This document shows positions 22,776-31,493 of a DNA stretch of 51,413 nt, piece after piece. Origin of the DNA: a virus; the IMG/VR virus record IMGVR_UViG_3300012096_000002, positions 1-51,413 of that record; one strand, given 5' to 3'. Each line of letters begins with the position of its first letter. Within the stretch, counting starts at the first letter, position 1. The notes under the pieces were generated by a model, which was given only the letters and a program-made list of their open reading frames with translations, searched no databases and was not told the origin of the DNA. A program made the position numbers and the translations under genes.

Positions 22776-25162
22776 TATACGCCCTGATTAGCTGTTTCAT
22801 AGAGAGACCAACCCATGACATCAAACGGTTGTCCATCTACCGATGTTATTCTAATTTGTAATACCAATCCCCAACCTCGTAATCTATGTCTTCGGAATGC
22901 CATACCAAAATTAGGATTATTAATATTTACTATCTGTTGTACAGACCATCTACCTGAATCTGTATTTAAAGCATAGTCCCATAGACTTTGAATGTAATAA
23001 GCTACAGGCTGACCTAATCTAGAGTAGACATAAATATATGGTAATTGGAAACGACGTGAAGCTTGTCCATGAAGCTTGTACCCAGTTACAAAGAAACTAG
23101 TGAAGTTAACTCCCTTACCATCGAAACTAAACCAATCTACGAAGGTAGAATCATGTTCATCCGAGAAAGTATATTTAAAGATACCTGTAACTAGTTGAGA
23201 ACTGAAGTATTTAAAACCTGAAGGAGGTGAAGTACTACCTCCGGGTCCTTCTATATATCTAACTCCGTGTACAAAAGTAAACCCTGGCCCTGTAGCAATG
23301 CTATGGGGAAAGAAAGCATTATTAACATTATTATAATTAAGGATGCGATCGTATTGGTAACGATCAGTTACGTTAGTTTCATTAGTATTTCGGTAGACCC
23401 ATTGAACAACGTAATCTAAAGGATTGTAAGCACCTTTTACAAACTTCTTACTCTGAAGAGGTATACTCTGATAGAAGGTTAAGATTGTACCTACAGTTAT
23501 AGGATTAACTTCCAACGGATTAACATGGAGAGGATTACTTAATAGCCGTGTTCCTTGTTTAGCTGGTTCTACTTTATAGATACCTTCTTCATTCCAAAAG
23601 ATAGGTAGACCTTGAACATCTACGAAAGATGTACTGGATATGCTACGTACTGCAGATAGCTTAACAATAGTATAGTCATTAGCTGCAAAACCAATGCCCG
23701 TACTACCAGTTAGATACCAAATGCCATTAGCAGCAAAGACAATCATAGCATTCTGTAACGGGAATAATTTATAGATGCTACCAGCACCAGGTATTTTAAT
23801 CACACCTCCATCGGAAGGAAGAAGATTAAATAAGGTTTGAGAACTAGGATCATTTGTTTGAAAACAATTACCAAAGTCTGCTGTAGAGGTAACTATGTTA
23901 GAGAAGTATATATTCTCTGACCAAGTTACATATGGTTCATCACCAGTTACAGGCTGCTGGGCATCCACTCCGGTATACCATACACGACCTTGAAACCATG
24001 TCCCAGTCTTAGGACGTATTGGTGTAACGATATCAGTTATTCCCGCAATTGCAGCAATTGTCGCACGTGATTGTATAAATTCTTTTAAGATGAAATGTCC
24101 ACGAGGAGCATTTCCAGAAGCTAACGTTACACGGTTTATTGTAGTTGTTGGATTAAAAGCTCCAGTAGTATCTTTAAAATACCACCACACATCTGCATTA
24201 GATGGGAAGTTTCCAACAGCTGTGTTCCAAGTAGTTATATATCCGTGATTAATAGGAACAATAGTCCATGTTCCACTATTTAATGCAATATATGGATCTA
24301 CAATGGTAAGAATATTTATAGTAAGACTTGTTCCCGCATAAGCAGTTACTGTTCCAGAAGCTATGATTGTTCCTGAATATGCCTGTGGACGCATAATACC
24401 TGTAAAGGTAAGATTGACAGAATCTCCATTGGTAGCAGATAAACCTGCAGCTACTGTGAAAACATAATTCCCAGGTACAAAAGAACCAACTGCAATGTTA
24501 CTATTGGAAGTAGAGGTAGCACTATAAGGATTACCTTGTGTCCATCCTTGATTTTCAAGATTATAAAGATGTTCTGCAGAAAGAACATTAGGACGTGTAT
24601 TAGCGTCTATACCCGGCTCAGGTATTCCTTGAAAGTCTCTTGTCCTAATTGTTATTCCATTGGGAGTAATTACTCCAGCATTATAAGTACAATAGATAGG
24701 ATCACAATACGGGTGGTAGATAAATAAATATCCATTGCCGTCTGAATATTGACATTCAATTGGAGACGGATCTAAAAAAGAAAATGCTGGAACAAAGTTA
24801 ACTAAGTTTACTGTACTGGATAATTTAGTGGTAGATAAAGGAGCATTAGTAGTAGCTGATGTGGAAAGAAAGAAGTAAAGCGTAGATCCTACTTGGGTGA
24901 CAATGATTTGAGTCAGACCATCCCCACCTGCATTGTTCCATTTATAATCTGATAGAGCCTTGCCACTCCTATCTCCTAAGGCATTAAGAGCAAAGTTAGT
25001 TTCATAGTCAATGCCTTCTCGACGAATAACATCACCTATTAAAGTATAGTTACAATTAAAAGTATCAGTAGCTGCATTCTCTGGAAAGTTAAGTCCAGTG
25101 AATTCAGTTACTAATCCCTTAGTAAAGTTATTCTCAACAGAATTTAGTACTTGCTGCGGCAA
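22775..25162 (-). CDS. Tail tubular protein B (nozzle), 795 aa, with inserted beta module
   Basis: Forms the tail nozzle in podoviruses. Starts with the conserved ENNFTKGLVTEFTGLNFPENA and continues with beta-propeller-like repeats (WYLTGSTG, PIFWNEEGIYKV), matching the T7 gp12 family (794 aa). A Thr/Ser/Gly-rich module at about residues 215-305, containing GTVTAYAGTSLTIN, looks inserted and resembles one in tail tubular A. TTG start directly abuts the upstream stop. Confidence 0.9.
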   Translation of the reverse strand: MPQQVLNSVENNFTKGLVTEFTGLNFPENAATDTFNCNYTLIGDVIRREGIDYETNFALNALGDRSGKALSDYKWNNAGGDGLTQIIVTQVGSTLYFFLSTSATTNAPLSTTKLSSTVNLVNFVPAFSFLDPSPIECQYSDGNGYLFIYHPYCDPIYCTYNAGVITPNGITIRTRDFQGIPEPGIDANTRPNVLSAEHLYNLENQGWTQGNPYSATSTSNSNIAVGSFVPGNYVFTVAAGLSATNGDSVNLTFTGIMRPQAYSGTIIASGTVTAYAGTSLTINILTIVDPYIALNSGTWTIVPINHGYITTWNTAVGNFPSNADVWWYFKDTTGAFNPTTTINRVTLASGNAPRGHFILKEFIQSRATIAAIAGITDIVTPIRPKTGTWFQGRVWYTGVDAQQPVTGDEPYVTWSENIYFSNIVTSTADFGNCFQTNDPSSQTLFNLLPSDGGVIKIPGAGSIYKLFPLQNAMIVFAANGIWYLTGSTGIGFAANDYTIVKLSAVRSISSTSFVDVQGLPIFWNEEGIYKVEPAKQGTRLLSNPLHVNPLEVNPITVGTILTFYQSIPLQSKKFVKGAYNPLDYVVQWVYRNTNETNVTDRYQYDRILNYNNVNNAFFPHSIATGPGFTFVHGVRYIEGPGGSTSPPSGFKYFSSQLVTGIFKYTFSDEHDSTFVDWFSFDGKGVNFTSFFVTGYKLHGQASRRFQLPYIYVYSRLGQPVAYYIQSLWDYALNTDSGRWSVQQIVNINNPNFGMAFRRHRLRGWGLVLQIRITSVDGQPFDVMGWSLYETANQGV

Positions 25163-25471
25163 TTAATCTATTACTTCTTTAATCTCTATATTCCTACCTA
25201 AGAAATAAGCTTCAGCATGTCTCTTTAAGGATGAAAAATTAGTAAACTTAGCTTTCAAGGGTTGTGGTAAACCACCTGAATCATACTGCATATACCATAG
25301 ACAAGTATCTGGTTCCATTTTAGCATAGAGTTTATTCTCTCCGGTGAATAACGTGGGATCGATCATTCCTGTGCTACTTCTAGGTTTCTTAGCATCTATT
25401 ACACCTAGAACAAATATTCTATCCTTGGCTCGCATCTTAGTAGTATCAGGCAGGTATTGGACTTCAGCCAT
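25163..25471 (-). CDS. Conserved hypothetical virion/tail-assembly protein, 102 aa
   Basis: Lies between tail tubular A and B, overlapping A by 8 bases. Basic, mixed fold, with RIFVLGVIDAKKPRSS and YAKMEPDTCLWYMQYD. A small gene at this place is common in this kind of phage; I do not know its function. It may be a tail assembly factor or minor tail part. Confidence 0.7.
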   Translation of the reverse strand: MAEVQYLPDTTKMRAKDRIFVLGVIDAKKPRSSTGMIDPTLFTGENKLYAKMEPDTCLWYMQYDSGGLPQPLKAKFTNFSSLKRHAEAYFLGRNIEIKEVID

Positions 25472-26603
25472 TTGAAGAATCCCATCCTCTTAGTTTGAAT
25501 TGACTAGCCCTACTTGTTACCATACCACCACGTCTACCATAATCCGCAAATTCATTGAAGTAGGTGGGTCTATTAATGATTGCTTTATTCTTTTGTACTG
25601 TACTCCATCCACGTTTAATTTCCTGTTCAGCCTTAGGATGTACAGATTGTTTAATCTCGAAGTATGCTAAGGCTTTAGCTTCATTAAGAAGAAGGGTGAA
25701 CTGCTCATCATCTAAGTTAGGAATGAAGCTGTCAGTCATTATCCACTTAGGAAATACTCTAGCCCAACACATAGTCTTGCTGGCCTGAAGAGTTGAGTCC
25801 TGAGTATTATCAAAGGAGTCAAAGATAACTACAAAGTTACTTAGAATGGTACAGAAGCTAGGTTGTCTATCAGTCTTATAATAGAAGGTATAACTACCGG
25901 GGAAACCATTAATATTCCCATCAAACTGGAAACTTCCTACATTTATCTCCGTAGGGTTGAAAGTATTAACTCGATCTATGAACTGATCTACCGGAAGAAT
26001 AGTAACATACTTATAACCTGGAACAGCTATATTACCAGTAGATATAGCAGTAATAATCCAAGAACTAAAGGTTCCTGAACCAGTTCTAGAAACTGCATTT
26101 AATACTAGAGTAGTTCCTACATAACTAGTCACATTGCCAGTTACAGTACTAGTCCCAGAAGTAGCTGTAGCTATCTGTCCTATTTTAATAGGTAAAGTAG
26201 ATGAAGCCACTGTAAATGTTAAAGGACCTAATGCAATGGTATTAGTAGTTAGAGATGTAGTAGACCAAAGTATAGTAGGTTTAATATCTGTGTTAACACC
26301 ATGAGTTGCTGTGGCAGTATTAACATTAGTAAATCTATTAGTATCGAAATACTTAATCCATTTAATACCAGGTACGTCATCAGGGATAATCATTTCCACT
26401 GGAGCTGTACTAGTAAGAGAAGGTTGTAATTGAATTAACTGACTATGTTCAGGTAATTCAGTACGATTAACAATATCAAAGTATTTATTCTTTAGTATTA
26501 GAGCTATCTGTTGAGACTCAACGTTGTCCCCAATACTATTGACTTCATCTGAAGATAAAGCACTCAAAACATTTTGAGTCATGTCGAGTAGAGTCATGCC
26601 CAT
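25464..26603 (-). CDS. Tail tubular protein A (gatekeeper), 379 aa, with inserted beta module
   Basis: Ring between portal and nozzle. Seen: N-terminal helices (TQNVLSALSSDEVNSIGDNVE, split by usual family positions) and C-terminal LLNEAKALAYFEIKQ and AEQEIKRGW motifs typical of the T7 gp11 family. T7 gp11 is 196 aa, so this protein is nearly twice as long; much of the excess is a Thr/Ser-rich insert at about 115-190 with GNVTSYVGTTLVLN and GSGTFSSW. The insert resembles that in tail tubular B. Confidence 0.88.
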   Translation of the reverse strand: MGMTLLDMTQNVLSALSSDEVNSIGDNVESQQIALILKNKYFDIVNRTELPEHSQLIQLQPSLTSTAPVEMIIPDDVPGIKWIKYFDTNRFTNVNTATATHGVNTDIKPTILWSTTSLTTNTIALGPLTFTVASSTLPIKIGQIATATSGTSTVTGNVTSYVGTTLVLNAVSRTGSGTFSSWIITAISTGNIAVPGYKYVTILPVDQFIDRVNTFNPTEINVGSFQFDGNINGFPGSYTFYYKTDRQPSFCTILSNFVVIFDSFDNTQDSTLQASKTMCWARVFPKWIMTDSFIPNLDDEQFTLLLNEAKALAYFEIKQSVHPKAEQEIKRGWSTVQKNKAIINRPTYFNEFADYGRRGGMVTSRASQFKLRGWDSSNG

Positions 26604-26604
26604 A

Positions 26605-26967
26605 TTAACGTCTCCAAATATTCAAAGCAGTTACACCAAATAAGAATACCATAACTGCATAAGGTAATTCAGCAAGAGAAGGTGGATATGCAGCTACTGT
26701 CCAAACTAAAGTAGGATATTTATAAACTATAATATTATTCCAAGTTACAAAACCCATCCAAATAGCAACAGGGAATAGAATTATATCCCGAGTAACCCTA
26801 ACCCCGATATCATCATGAAAGGCAGTAGTTATTGTAGTACTGCCTTTAATAACTTGAGTATCTAAATCTACATCTGCTTTATGAATACCGAGACGGGTGT
26901 CCTCTACCTTAGTAAATAAAGATACTATCCCCTGAATAATTGGTCCAATAATGGGAATCCAGAACAT
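26605..26967 (-). CDS. Holin-like membrane protein, 120 aa
   Basis: Resembles GTA-type three-helix holins: an N-terminal amphipathic/hydrophobic part (FWIPIIGPIIQGIVSLFTK), a central polar stretch, then two membrane helices (DIILFPVAIWMGFVTWN and YAVMVFLFGVTALNIW). In the lysis cluster just after the lysozyme gene. Would make the inner-membrane pore that releases the lysozyme. Confidence 0.75.
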   Translation of the reverse strand: MFWIPIIGPIIQGIVSLFTKVEDTRLGIHKADVDLDTQVIKGSTTITTAFHDDIGVRVTRDIILFPVAIWMGFVTWNNIIVYKYPTLVWTVAAYPPSLAELPYAVMVFLFGVTALNIWRR

Positions 26968-27197
26968 TAATGATCCTCAGCTAGTAGTGCAACCATACCT
27001 ACCACAGCCAATGCTATGGTAACTTCTTTAGGAACATCTAAGACACTTAGATATGTCTTAAATTCAGGGTTTGTAACGTAGTGGTTAACCGCAGAAACCA
27101 TAGCTAGAAAAGCACTGGGAATAGTATAGAGTTTAGTCCAGAATCTAGTCCAACGTTTCTTCCAGATTTCTTTAAACAGGTGGGAGGTGAACTGCAC
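26967..27197 (-). CDS. Small membrane protein of the lysis cluster, 76 aa
   Basis: Basic aromatic N-terminus (KEIWKKRWTRFWTKLY), then two hydrophobic stretches (IPSAFLAMVSAVNHYV and VTIALAVVGMVALLA). Overlaps both neighbours by small amounts. Probably a second holin or an accessory membrane lysis protein; the exact role cannot be told. Confidence 0.65.
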   Translation of the reverse strand: MQFTSHLFKEIWKKRWTRFWTKLYTIPSAFLAMVSAVNHYVTNPEFKTYLSVLDVPKEVTIALAVVGMVALLAEDH

Positions 27198-27441
27198 TGG
27201 TTAACTTATTAAGTTCAGTTTTAGCTAAAGCAAGGTCAGCTTTGACAGCGGTAGTAGCACTACCACCATACCACCAACCAAGACCTCCACCGGCTACGAA
27301 AGCGACGACGGCGGCAATAAGGACTTGCATATAAGAAACTCCTGTTTCAACATATTGAATTACGGGTTTAAGAGGTGCTGTTGTTTGCATAACAGCATGT
27401 GCGACTTGAGAAAGATTTGCAGCTGGGGCGAGATCAGCCAT
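27172..27441 (-). CDS. Membrane protein of the lysis cluster, 89 aa (holin- or spanin-like)
   Basis: One membrane helix (MQVLIAAVVAFVAGGGLGWWYGG) with a roughly 35-residue polar N-terminus and a helical tail (KADLALAKTELNKLTS). The topology fits a class III holin or the inner-membrane half of a spanin. Overlaps the lysozyme gene by 8 bases and the next gene by 26, so translation is likely coupled. Confidence 0.6.
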   Translation of the reverse strand: MADLAPAANLSQVAHAVMQTTAPLKPVIQYVETGVSYMQVLIAAVVAFVAGGGLGWWYGGSATTAVKADLALAKTELNKLTSAVHLPPV

Positions 27442-27952
27442 TAAAGATTCCTTTTATTCTTGAGATAAATGATAATTTAGGAGGAATAGAAACTAGAGAC
27501 TTACTGTAGTTACGAACCCTGGATACTCGAGCTAACCATCCTTTGAGGAACTTAGCATTCTTACCTACGCCTATAGCCTGTAGGAAGGCCGTACGTTCGT
27601 CATTGATAGCATCTATTAATTTAGTACCTGTAAGTGATTTAAACTTCTGTAGAGCCTTCCTAGGGCGTCCTAGACCACTATTAACACCATAGTCAAAACA
27701 AGTGTAATCTACACCAGATGGTAGAGAATCACAACCTAAAGCATCCCAATATTTAGACTTATAAATAATCTTAGCTTGGTCTACAATCATATTCTTTACA
27801 TCTAAAGAAGTCCCACTGCTGTTAATGTACTTGCGATAATCAGCAATAGTAATACCAAAGTTAGTAGCACCACCGCTGTCACTCGGATCATTACTATATC
27901 CTCCTTCGTCTTTAAGAACTCTAGTTAAACAATCATTAAAATTAGACTTCAT
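27434..27952 (-). CDS. Endolysin, GH108 N-acetylmuramidase, 172 aa
   Basis: Cleaves peptidoglycan for lysis. Seen: catalytic EGGYSNDPSDSGGATNFGIT from Glu16, the defining GH108 motif, and a YWDALGCDSLPSGVDY segment with an aromatic FDYGVNSG helix as in the family's C-terminal domain. No signal peptide, so it needs the adjacent holin-like proteins. Overlaps the fibre gene by 4 bases. Confidence 0.95.
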   Translation of the reverse strand: MKSNFNDCLTRVLKDEGGYSNDPSDSGGATNFGITIADYRKYINSSGTSLDVKNMIVDQAKIIYKSKYWDALGCDSLPSGVDYTCFDYGVNSGLGRPRKALQKFKSLTGTKLIDAINDERTAFLQAIGVGKNAKFLKGWLARVSRVRNYSKSLVSIPPKLSFISRIKGIFNG

Positions 27953-29181
27953 GTATTTTCATAAACTCCGCTTACGATCACTCTGTCATTGACAGCGAAA
28001 GATGTTGCTGTATCAGCATTTACAACACCACATGTTGTACCTGCAGCTGAGATAACACCCCCTACAATCTTCAATCTATTCACAATCTCTCTTCCTGTTA
28101 CACCGCCTCCAGAGTTTGCTGTATTAGGAAGATTAAAAGTTATAGAGGTAGTTGGCGCACCTCCACTGATTGTGATGTCAAGTTGTATATTTGTAGTCTT
28201 TCCTAGTGTCTTAAACTTTGCAGCGTTAACTGTGAACGTTGCAGTACTAGAAGATGGGGAAGGCGTGTAGTTAGCCCATGCAGTTGATGTATTGACACCT
28301 AAGATCAGAAGAGCATTAGCACCACTTGCAGTATCTATAGTCTTACCAGTTAAAGTATTAGCTGTATTAACTCCAATTAAAGTATCAGTAGATGTAGGAA
28401 GTGTTAAAGTGCCTGTATTAATTATAGTAGAAATTGTAGGAGTAGTTATAGTAGGCGAGGTACTCATCACAAATGTACTACCAGTACCTGTTTGTGAGGC
28501 TACCGAAGTAGCATTACCTACTGAAGTTATAGGTCCAGTAAGGTTAGCATTAGTAGTAACATTTCCTGCCGTTAATCCTGCAGCTGTTCCAGTAAGATTG
28601 GTAGCCACTCCTGATGCTGGTGTCCCTAATGCCGGAGTAACTAAAGTAGGGGAAGTAATCGTAGGGGAAGTAGATGCAACTACACTACCAGTTCCTGTTG
28701 TACCATTAAGTGTAACTCCATTTAAAACCAAAGTAGGAGTAGTTACACTAGTAGTAAAAGAAGGATTATTCAAAGTAGAAACAGTAGCAGGGGTCGTTCC
28801 TGTTATTACTATGTTATTCCCACCTGTTAACTTAGTAGACTCATCTGACCAACCCATAGCAAAGTCAGTATTACTAGTTTTAGATAAGATTTGTCCTGTA
28901 GTTCCTCCGACAGGAACAGTAGATATAGTTCCACCCCCTATGAAAGAATTCAAGTCTTGTAATCTTAGAGGTGATCCTACTGTAGCAGGAACAGGTAGAT
29001 TAAGAATCTGATTAGAATTCATATCCAGATTAGTATTCATCTGGTTAGGAGTACTACCATCTAGAGATAGAGTATTATTAACAGCATTCGTAATATAAGT
29101 ATTATTGGTATTAATGGTAGACGAAACTGTAGTTAAGTCTGTAATATTCTGAAGATTATTTAAGGGAGTTATCTTGCTCAT
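27949..29181 (-). CDS. Tail fibre protein with repeat-rich shaft, 410 aa
   Basis: The N-terminal roughly 75 residues match those of the 576-aa spike (LDMNSNQILNLP versus LDMNSNRMINLP), indicating a common virion-docking domain. The middle is a Thr/Ser/Val repeat shaft with LGTPASGVATNLTGTAAGL and repeated SPTITTPT, a common phage fibre repeat type. The C-terminus forms a small beta domain. Probably a second receptor-binding or branching fibre. Confidence 0.85.
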   Translation of the reverse strand: MSKITPLNNLQNITDLTTVSSTINTNNTYITNAVNNTLSLDGSTPNQMNTNLDMNSNQILNLPVPATVGSPLRLQDLNSFIGGGTISTVPVGGTTGQILSKTSNTDFAMGWSDESTKLTGGNNIVITGTTPATVSTLNNPSFTTSVTTPTLVLNGVTLNGTTGTGSVVASTSPTITSPTLVTPALGTPASGVATNLTGTAAGLTAGNVTTNANLTGPITSVGNATSVASQTGTGSTFVMSTSPTITTPTISTIINTGTLTLPTSTDTLIGVNTANTLTGKTIDTASGANALLILGVNTSTAWANYTPSPSSSTATFTVNAAKFKTLGKTTNIQLDITISGGAPTTSITFNLPNTANSGGGVTGREIVNRLKIVGGVISAAGTTCGVVNADTATSFAVNDRVIVSGVYENT

Positions 29182-30908
29182 CTTATTCTCCTAGCTCTGA
29201 TTATTCCATAGGAACTTAAGGTACTGACTGTAAATTGTCCTTGGACAACAGCGTACAAAGTTGTAGGAGCTGTGAAATTAACTCGTGTAGGTCCTGTTAT
29301 AACAGTAATGTTTGTACTTCCTAGAACTGTACCAGGGAATGGAAGTTGACTGAATGATCCATTAGCATTGTTTATAACTCCACTTACACTGGAAATACTA
29401 GAAATTAAGTTTGTTAAGTTAGTGGTTGCACCGGGAATGAAATAACTATCCAACCAAACATCCCAGTCTCCTGCAGGTACTACTAAAGTAGTTAAATTTG
29501 CATTAACGTTAGTTGCTAAACTAATACCCGGACTTGCAACATTGGATGAAATATATTCACCAATGTTACCTGCAGTTGCATTATCACCAGTTATAGTTCC
29601 AGTTATCTGGCCTCTGCTGAAAACAACTGTATTTACAAGAGAAGGTAAAGGAGCTTGATTAGCAGTAATTGCTCCGTAGAAATTATTAGGAGTAGCTAAT
29701 ACGCCTGGAGTTCCTGTTGATCCGAAGGAATTAATTTCATATGCATAGACGTTGGTGCTACTAGGAAAGTTACTATTGAGTGTATAATCGAAATACATTC
29801 CAGTTCCGGTACCCATGGAACAAGAGAGATTTACAAAAGTATTAGCATCATTAACGCCTAAGTACACACCAAAGTTGGTAGAACCTGTAGAACGAATAAA
29901 TGTATTGGTAAATATATTATAGTCTGTATCAGTAGTTCCGCCCGGATCTCCGTGAAGGAAAATACCCTTAGCACCTACAATTGCTGGAACTAAGATAAAA
30001 GTATTCAGCCAGTTATTACGAAGACTATCTACATTACCAATTCCAGTAAAACCACCGATTGGATATGAGGTAGAATAGATTGAGGTAGTACCACAACCTT
30101 GAATTGTTAAATTAGAACAATCTCCGAATTGACCTGATGTTACGGTTATACCTGTAACTCCCGGTACACCCGAACCGTCTAAAAGAAGATTCTGAATTCC
30201 CCAACCTTGTAGTGGACCATTAATGGCAATCATACTACCAGCACCACTTGCCCATGTTAATTTGGGACCTGTGGTAAGGCTATAGCCATTTAGTGAAGGA
30301 AGACCTATTGGAGTATTGGGATTTCCAGTTCCTCTTAAAATAACTCCCTGTCGAGTAGAAAGGGTTGTAGAAGTACCATTTCCTATGACCAGAACAGATG
30401 AAATCTTGAAGTTCTTATTAGAAGGAAATAGAACAATTCCGCCTGAAGTAGGCAGAGCATTAATAGCACTTTGAATTGCAGCAGTATCATCTGCTACTCC
30501 ATTGCCTATTGCTCCGAAGTCTAAAACACTAATAGTAGTTATTGCTGTGGCATTAACACCTCCAATCAGAGTTAAAGCTGAAGCAGTTGTAGAAGCATTA
30601 ACTACCGGCTGCATAGCAGCAGAGACAGGAACACCAGTCAATCCTGTGACAATGTTTCCATTGTTTACTAAAGCTCCAGTCATTTGGGATAGAGTAACTG
30701 GCTCAGTTGTAGAAGTAGCTGAAGGAAGATTAATCATCCTATTAGAATTCATATCTAGAGTGGCATTCATCTGATTAGGTTGAGTACCATCTCTAGATAG
30801 AGTATTGTCCATAGCAGTTGTTAAGACTGCGTTATTGGCATTGATAGCATTAACCGCAGTAGTTTGATTTGTTAGATTAACCAGATTGGTTAATGTTACC
30901 TTTGACAT
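29178..30908 (-). CDS. Tailspike with pectate-lyase (beta-helix) fold, 576 aa
   Basis: N-terminal docking region (about 1-75) shared with the 410-aa fibre, then the pectate lyase-3 signature VLDFGAIGNGVADDTAAIQ (about 127-146) followed by a long parallel beta-helix. Such spikes degrade host surface polysaccharide and decide host range. Catalytic residues cannot be pinpointed by eye. Overlaps the second fibre by 4 bases. Confidence 0.9.
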   Translation of the reverse strand: MSKVTLTNLVNLTNQTTAVNAINANNAVLTTAMDNTLSRDGTQPNQMNATLDMNSNRMINLPSATSTTEPVTLSQMTGALVNNGNIVTGLTGVPVSAAMQPVVNASTTASALTLIGGVNATAITTISVLDFGAIGNGVADDTAAIQSAINALPTSGGIVLFPSNKNFKISSVLVIGNGTSTTLSTRQGVILRGTGNPNTPIGLPSLNGYSLTTGPKLTWASGAGSMIAINGPLQGWGIQNLLLDGSGVPGVTGITVTSGQFGDCSNLTIQGCGTTSIYSTSYPIGGFTGIGNVDSLRNNWLNTFILVPAIVGAKGIFLHGDPGGTTDTDYNIFTNTFIRSTGSTNFGVYLGVNDANTFVNLSCSMGTGTGMYFDYTLNSNFPSSTNVYAYEINSFGSTGTPGVLATPNNFYGAITANQAPLPSLVNTVVFSRGQITGTITGDNATAGNIGEYISSNVASPGISLATNVNANLTTLVVPAGDWDVWLDSYFIPGATTNLTNLISSISSVSGVINNANGSFSQLPFPGTVLGSTNITVITGPTRVNFTAPTTLYAVVQGQFTVSTLSSYGIIRARRIR

Positions 30909-30917
30909 TTTTATTCC

Positions 30918-31439
30918 TTAAAAGTAAATAGTGTAAGCTTCTGAGCCAGCAGTAACATTGTTAAGTCTAATCTGAACTACTTTAGAACCTGAAGTAGCTA
31001 TAGTTCTATTAGCATTATTACCATCAAATCCACCACCAGTTCCCTGGGTAAGTGTGAAAGTATTAGTGCCACCACCATTTATAATTAGACATGTTATAAA
31101 ATCACCAACCTGAGCGCCAGAGCTAATGTTATTAACAGCAGCCACTAAATTAGTAGCCGTGTCTAAAGTCATAGTCAAACCTGCACCTGAAGCGGTAATA
31201 GTGATTACGCCAGTCAAAAGATCTGCAGCTAAGAGAGTAAGACCTGCAGCTGTAGTTGCTGTACGTGGAGGACCAAATCCAACTATCCAATTAGTTCCTT
31301 GTAAATTAGTTGTATATGCAGTGCCTAGAGCAGCAGTTCCAGTGAGCGTAAGGGGGACGCGAGTAGCCCTCGATCGCTCATTTGAAACTACTTCATCCAA
31401 GCCCGCCATATCAACTTCGCGAGTATTGTCGAGAGCCAT
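30918..31439 (-). CDS. Beta-rich virion protein, 173 aa
   Basis: Short helical start (MALDNTREVDMAGLDEVVSN), then Gly/Thr-rich beta strands (GTAALGTAYTTNLQ, FTLTQGTGGGFDGN). Follows the 239-aa protein after a stable hairpin and precedes the spike. Likely a minor capsid decoration or fibre-associated protein. No named family. Confidence 0.65.
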   Translation of the reverse strand: MALDNTREVDMAGLDEVVSNERSRATRVPLTLTGTAALGTAYTTNLQGTNWIVGFGPPRTATTAAGLTLLAADLLTGVITITASGAGLTMTLDTATNLVAAVNNISSGAQVGDFITCLIINGGGTNTFTLTQGTGGGFDGNNANRTIATSGSKVVQIRLNNVTAGSEAYTIYF

Positions 31440-31454
31440 TTATTATTTTCCTTT

Positions 31455-31490
31455 CTATGGTAGGGGGCCGAAGCCCCCAGAACCATATAG
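31455..31490 (-). promoter_or_regulatory. Very stable C(UUCG)G hairpin between two late structural genes
   Basis: On the minus strand GGGGGC-TTCG-GCCCCC (31463-31468 with 73-78) forms a 6-bp GC stem capped by the extra-stable cUUCGg tetraloop, extended by TATGGT/ACCATA. No U tract follows, so it is more likely an mRNA stabilising or processing hairpin than a terminator. It lies between the stop of the 239-aa gene and the start of the 173-aa gene. Confidence 0.7.
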
Positions 31491-31493
31491 TCA

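Noticed and set aside
28292-29011. Long plus-strand ORF (239 aa) opposite the fibre gene
   Set aside because: Shadow of the low-complexity Thr/Val repeats of the 410-aa fibre; Val/Pro-rich, with no ribosome site and opposite to the late operon.
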